From positions 62,001-126,000 of the forward strand of contig JAQGDQ010000087.1 of the NCBI GenBank assembly GCA_030141605.1: a stretch of DNA of 64,000 nt. Reading direction: 5' to 3'. The translations under genes were made by a program, and so were the position numbers. This document shows, one piece after another, positions 63,481-64,000 of the stretch (position 1 is the first letter of the stretch; each line of letters starts with the position of its first letter). The notes below the pieces were generated by a model. It was not told where the DNA came from. It made no database searches and saw only the letters and a program-made list of their open reading frames with translations. Source of the stretch: Tubiluchus corallicola. Lineage: Eukaryota; Priapulida; Priapulimorpha; Priapulimorphida; Tubiluchidae.

Positions 63481-64000
63481 CATAACCAGTAATAAATGCT
63501 GCTTCCATATACTATAGAAATACGCAGACACACGCAAATATAGAACTACTAAAATACCACAATAACAACTATAATTTAAAGAAAAATGAAGCTTACTGTA
63601 ATTTACACATCCACGTCTAACAACTGTTGGGTTTGCAGTGCTACTCAGAGCTCAGATAAATTTCAATACACTTAGGCGCAGCTCGCTTTTCCTTTATTTT
63701 GTACGGCAGAACCAGTAAATACCGCGCTAACCTCAATCCAAGGCAAGACTCACACTGCAACGAATTCCCGAAACCGTTAACGAATTTTAGTTCACAATTC
63801 ACTCTCACACCATTCACTGCTGTTCAGCATCGCCGAGGACTGGAGGAAATCGATGCTACTTTGCTGCACGACACAGCTGAATGAGTTCAAACTACACTGC
63901 ACAGGGAACACACGGAATTGTTCAAATGTTTATGCCTTCTTAGAAGTATCGTAAATGCTTATAATGCTCTTCAACGTAACACCAAATAACATTTCAGCTA

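Overview
This window is eukaryotic nuclear DNA, most likely from an invertebrate animal. It is AT-rich, its genes are split by GT-AG introns of a few hundred to a few thousand bases, and it carries decayed transposons and tandem repeats. It holds no operons, bacterial genes, CRISPR arrays or convincing tRNA/rRNA genes. The species cannot be named from sequence alone. The single PACSIN/syndapin-type gene and the very long PHRF1 suggest a non-vertebrate metazoan.

Three protein-coding genes can be reconstructed. (1) Plus strand, 3256-23119: a PHRF1 orthologue (PHD and RING finger protein) with 15 coding exons whose phases all agree. It predicts 2,854 residues: RING, PHD, Lys/Arg-rich segment, a 6.1-kb exon coding proline-rich, acidic, RS-like and coiled-coil regions, and the conserved C-terminal helical domain. 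(2) Minus strand, 43102 down to 27236: a PACSIN/syndapin gene with an F-BAR domain, an NPF motif and a C-terminal SH3. It has nine coding exons (459 residues) plus a candidate 141-nt cassette exon (506 residues if included). It converges tail-to-tail with PHRF1. (3) Minus strand, 52513-51950: an intronless IMMP2L, the mitochondrial inner-membrane protease subunit 2, lying upstream of PACSIN in the same orientation.

By region: 1-3190 holds no recognised gene, a possible PHRF1 promoter and a decayed non-LTR retrotransposon tail. 3.2-23.3 kb is PHRF1, whose introns carry pogo/Tigger-like DNA-transposon remnants. 23.3-27.2 kb is the convergent intergenic/3'UTR zone. 27.2-43.1 kb is PACSIN, whose introns carry two unrelated 77-bp arrays, a 60-bp array and a 96-bp duplication. 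43.1-51.9 kb is non-genic, with a palindromic MITE, a perfect 33-bp-arm hairpin and a LINE-like 3' end with a GTGA tail. 51.9-52.5 kb is IMMP2L. 52.6-64 kb has no recognised gene but contains a hAT MITE with its target duplication, a TIR element of about 930 bp and a tRNA-like SINE remnant.

The three genes have unrelated roles (nuclear transcription/ubiquitin signalling, membrane curvature and endocytosis, mitochondrial protein maturation) and show no sign of joint function. I did not find a convincing new biological system. The most interesting signals are the duplicated frame-preserving mini-exons and novel internal repeats of PHRF1, the PACSIN cassette exon, the higher-order structure in the intronic satellite, and the young palindromes near 44 kb.
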